Of a DNA stretch of 64,000 nucleotides, positions 60,586 to 64,000 are shown one piece after another. Under the pieces are notes generated by a model. It was not told the origin of the DNA. It searched no databases and saw nothing but the letters and a program-made list of their open reading frames with translations. Position 1 is the stretch's first letter, and the number at the start of each line of letters is the position of its first letter. The DNA comes from Pseudoscleropodium purum (Eukaryota > Streptophyta > Bryopsida > Hypnales > Brachytheciaceae): positions 21,702,501 through 21,766,500 of the forward strand of contig OZ017799.1 in NCBI GenBank assembly GCA_963969395.1, given 5' to 3'. Made by a program: the position numbers and the translations under genes.

Positions 60586-60692
60586 ATGGAAAAGGCTACA
60601 GTGCTTCGGGAGACGGACATCCGTCGCAAGCCGCAGATTGGCGCAGAATACTCGGAAAGTCGGAACTCGGAAGTACGGCGAGCAATAGGCTG
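60586..60692 (+). CDS. possible first coding exon, unassigned
   Basis: ATG at 60586 opens 35 codons plus two bases, up to a good donor (GGCTG|GTAAGC). The peptide is hydrophilic (E-K-A-T-V-L-R-E-T-D-I-R-R-K-P-Q) and GC is higher than upstream. I know no family for it and could not identify a second exon. The stop in frame just after the donor makes it meaningful only if spliced. Confidence 0.25.
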
Positions 60693-60906
60693 GTAAGCTA
60701 TTTTAATGACAGTGGACATTGTCAGCGACGGACTTAAAAAATCGGAATCCCCAAATTGGATCGTATATCACTCTGACAGAATCCATCTTGGCCTATTTTT
60801 TTATTCATTTTGAAAAGCAGAAAATGAGAGACTGGCTGGCTGTGAACAGGCAGCGGAGAATCAGGCTAAAGCTTCCAACTTGTCAGTACAAGACCACGTC
60901 ACAGGC

Positions 60907-61182
60907 TCACAGTTGGTGGAACTCCATAAAAATATCTCTCTGACACGCCGGTTTCGTAAAGGACAGTATCGGAGATGAGGAAAATGAGAAGATCGAAGGC
61001 ATTCCATGGAAGTAATTATTGTCTAGAGGATCAGCCTTGTCCGTATTCTTGTCTCTTGCTGCTTTCTCCTCGAAGATTGCAGCTTTATTTTTGACTTCAG
61101 AGGCGTTGACCTCTGGAATGCTGACTTTGCAGAAGCAGTTGTTACAGGTGTACACGTGAAGATTGGCAACAGTTAGCTGCGT
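60907..61182 (-). CDS. possible terminal exon, unassigned
   Basis: Minus-strand segment with a strong acceptor (TTGTTTTTCAG|ACG) and 91 codons to TGA at 60909-60907. The product begins T-Q-L-T-V-A-N-L-H-V-Y and has a small cysteine cluster (C-N-N-C-F-C), then K/E/A-rich and S/F-rich stretches. No domain recognised. The acceptor sequence resembles the unit of the tandem array upstream (61496-62450), so the gene, if real, would have an intron made of those repeats. Confidence 0.3.
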   Translation of the reverse strand, partial: TQLTVANLHVYTCNNCFCKVSIPEVNASEVKNKAAIFEEKAARDKNTDKADPLDNNYFHGMPSIFSFSSSPILSFTKPACQRDIFMEFHQL

Positions 61183-61495
61183 CTGAAAAACAACTGCTCT
61201 TTATGCTGAAAACAAAGTTTGAAGATTTAAAAATGCAATTTGTTGTATGAATTGATGAGATTTGAGACTTATATTTATGTTGTAAAATGTATCATTCAAC
61301 TTACACAAGTATTTAAAACGATCTATGAGTTCATTGAATCTTTGTTAATGTTTAAACAATAGTTTTTTGGTAATGTGTCGGTGAAGTAGAATGATTTATT
61401 TTTCATTGTAAAGTTGATGTATTATTGTTGTTGATCTTCATAGTTGTGGAGATTTAACTTGTCTTTTATCTTAGCTAGTTGATACAATCAGATTA

Positions 61496-62335
61496 TTGCA
61501 ATATGAAATCAAATTTTGCAGTACGATGCAAAGTACTAATACTAGCTTCGTACTTTGATCTTGAATTGAAAATTTGTACAAAATCTTGAGAGTTTATTAG
61601 CTTGGAGTTGATAAGTATGTTTTGAACTTCTTTGAATGCTTGCGTTTGAAAAACAACTACTCTTTACAGTCTCGATGGAATTAGATACTGTTTGTGAGGA
61701 AAAAAGAGCTACTTTATATTGTCGGTATGTATCGTATGCGGATAGTCTCCAACGTGATTGTTACAACTCTAACGTGATTGTTACACACTCCAACGTGATT
61801 GTTACAACATGGAAATCAAACTTTGCAGTACGATGCAAAGTACAGTAACTTCATACTTTAATCTTGAATTGAAAATTTGTGCAAAATCTTGAGAGTTTAC
61901 TAGCTTGGACTTGATAAATATGTTTTGAACTTCTTTGAATGCTTGCATTTTAAAAACAACTATTCTTTACAATTTCGATGGAATCTGATACTGTTTGTGA
62001 GGAAAAAAGAGCTACTTTATATTGTCGGTACGTATTGTATGTAGATAGTCTGCATGTGATACAACTCCAACGTGATTGTTACAATATGGAAATCAAACTT
62101 TGCAGTACGATGCAAAGTGCAGTAGTTTCATACTTTAATCTTGAATTGAAAATTTGTGCAAAATCTTGAGAGTTTACTAGCTTGGAGTTGATAAGTATGT
62201 TTTGAACTTCTTTGAATGCTTGAATTTGAAAAACAACTACTCTTTAAAATCTCGATGGAATCTGATATTGTTTGTGAGGAAAATAGAGCTACTTTATATT
62301 GTCGGTATGTATCGTTTGTAGTTAGTCTGTGATAC
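61496..62335. repeat. tandem array of about 280-303-bp units
   Basis: ATGCTTG(C/A)(G/A)TTT(G/T)AAAAACAAC recurs at 61636, 61939 and 62216. Units share CTGTTTGTGAGGAAAA, TATTGTCGGTA, TTTGCAGTACGATGCAAAG and TCTTGAATTGAAAATTTG. A leading partial unit starts at 61496. The first full unit contains three copies of CAACGTGATTGTTACA (61750-61806), the later ones one each, which explains the length difference. Isolated CTGAAAAACAACT(G/A)CTCTTTA motifs lie just outside at 61183 and 62446. Confidence 0.8.
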
Positions 62336-62469
62336 AACTCCAACGTTCTTACTCCTATGTGTCTTAGAAATCAATTCTTTATTGAATGGTTGCAATAAAT
62401 AACTCAATATTGTCTTTACAATCAACTGTAATATTCTCTGTGTGTCTGAAAAACAACTACTCTTTATTT

Positions 62470-64000
62470 TAATGATCGCATGGAGCAAGTTGCAAGTTTT
62501 GATGAAACTGTAATACTTCACACTACAACGATGAAAATATGATCTATGAATCTTGAAGTCGAAACCACCGTTCGAGGTCGAGACTGCAAACTGCAATTTT
62601 CAGGGTTTCAAGTTCAGTAACTTGATTGTGTAAGTCTGCTCAGATTTGCATCGATTTGAAACTTGTTCACCCTTTCGTAGTGCACTAGCAACTTCTGGAA
62701 GCTTGACAAAGTGGATTTCATGTTTTCAGTTTGTCGTTGCACGAGAGCGACAGCAAATTGCATCGATATCGATCAGATCCTAGCTCACTTAGCCTCACCG
62801 TCAAACGAGTAGCTTGGTGCAGGTCATTATACTCGGCTGGCAAGGCCAGTTTAATTGAATTCAAACTGCCCGGAAACTTTACGTTCTAAAATTGGTGCAA
62901 GTGGATCATCATTAGTTCGGTCGATAGGCCAGCACGATATTCGACCTTGGATGTATGATGGCAAAAGCTAGATCGGAATACTCTCCTGTCGACCTGGACT
63001 CCAACTGGACCCCAACTGCGATACAGTGATGATATCCGACTCACAATTACAGTTAATGGGCACGTGAAAGTCACACAACTTACTCGTTTGTGTATATATG
63101 AGATGTTTCTCAACTTATTAGTGCTTTTCGATCATTGTACAGGATGGTAACGAAGAGCAAGGACTTTTCATTAGGTCGAGAGCCTTGCTTTCGTTGTTTT
63201 GGAACGTAGTTTTGGAGCCTTTGCTTTCAATGTTCAAGTACCATTTCGCTACGAAGATGGATGTAGCTTGCTTTAACTAAAGTAATTAAAGATGTTCATT
63301 TGGCTGTTCGGAGTTCGGAGGTTTCCTTTGTTGAGCATTTATCATCTTAAATAACTTGGCAGGTTTCTGGTTGCCAAATAAATGATGCCCAAGCGATTTT
63401 TCCCTAGATGTACGTCTGGGAAGGATAATGAATTTATTGCTAATTTAACTTCAATTGGCGGTATTCCACGGCTTTGTCACTTTCAGGATGAGCGGCCTAA
63501 TCTATATATATCAGTCCAATCCTAGTATTTAGAGTTTTGTGTCACAGTTTTTGGTGCAAGAATGGCGCCAATTACATTGACGATATCTAGTGCAATTGTA
63601 CTATACTTTGTCATTTTACGTACCGATGTAACAATCTAATGAAAATTCCCTTCAATTGTTAAAATAATTTTTTTTATCAAATTTTAACGCTTCTCGGTCT
63701 AGCTGATCCTTAACGAGTCCTAACGGATCACGGTTACGTTATATTAGTTTGAACAATATTAAAACTTCATGAGTTTATCATGATTGACTCCGGCCAGAGT
63801 GACCTTGGTTAGAGATTTTTGATTTAGCTTGTGACTGGACTGCAAGATTATGTTGTAGAGCAGCTGCTCTGTAATTAATTTTTTTGCCGCGGTCCCTTCT
63901 TAATTCTATCTGCCATAGTTTGAATGTGTGACAAGTGAGCTACAGACAATGAGAGTTTGACAAAGTGCGCAGGATATTTCCGATTTCCGACAGTCATTTT
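62470..64000. other. less AT-rich flank, no gene supported
   Basis: GC and complexity rise here, as near the bHLH gene, so a gene may begin just beyond the window. The frames seen (minus 62294-62596 and 62886-63113) show no domain. No tRNA or other RNA gene recognised. Confidence 0.3.

Overview
The window looks like nuclear DNA of a land plant with a large, transposon-rich genome. The background is AT-rich with very few long reading frames. The evidence for a plant is a bHLH transcription factor of plant type, a Ty3 chromovirus, and CACTA- and hAT-type miniature elements. I cannot fix the lineage: a non-seed plant or gymnosperm fits the long, old intergenic DNA, but nothing seen is decisive. 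No tRNA, rRNA or CRISPR array was found.

Layout. 1-15 kb is AT-rich and holds short transposons: a CACTA MITE at 1583-1810, a GC-rich hAT MITE at 4638-4893, a 163-bp foldback at 6636-6798, and decayed members of a TTAA-bounded family. 15053-21918 is a complete Ty3 chromovirus with 183-bp LTRs and a perfect 5-bp target duplication (AACAT). It has gag, then pol in the -1 frame (PR-RT-RNaseH-IN-chromodomain). Its reading frames are broken only by stops, with no frameshift within pol. 23.1-24.1 kb carries diverged tandem and inverted repeats, ending in the likely 3' UTR of the one convincing host gene. That gene is a two-exon bHLH-ACT-like factor on the minus strand (26214 to 24199), with a GC-rich upstream region reaching about 28 kb. 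28-60 kb is again AT-rich and repeat-dominated: more TTAA-bounded elements, two inverted copies of a CATTAG-ended MITE, a hAT transposase remnant, a 5-unit 180-bp tandem array, and a 1.2-kb inverted-terminus element with three 191-bp tandem units. It also holds one unassigned reading frame of 152 codons (38310-38768). 60.5-64 kb is less AT-rich, with two weak exon candidates and a roughly 280-300-bp tandem array.

Most notable. (1) The chromovirus seems to be self-priming. The 11 nt just inside its 5' LTR are exactly complementary to an LTR segment 24-30 nt downstream of a TATA-like box, that is, to the predicted 5' end of its own RNA. No tRNA primer site is present at the normal position. This is the arrangement known from yeast Tf1. 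(2) All LTR-LTR differences and the premature stops in gag and pol fit C-to-T decay, mostly at CHG sites. (3) Several 0.6-0.95 kb elements end in TTAA-CCCCT...AGGGG-TTAA with no flanking duplication beyond TTAA, as in the piggyBac superfamily, which is not an expected plant group.
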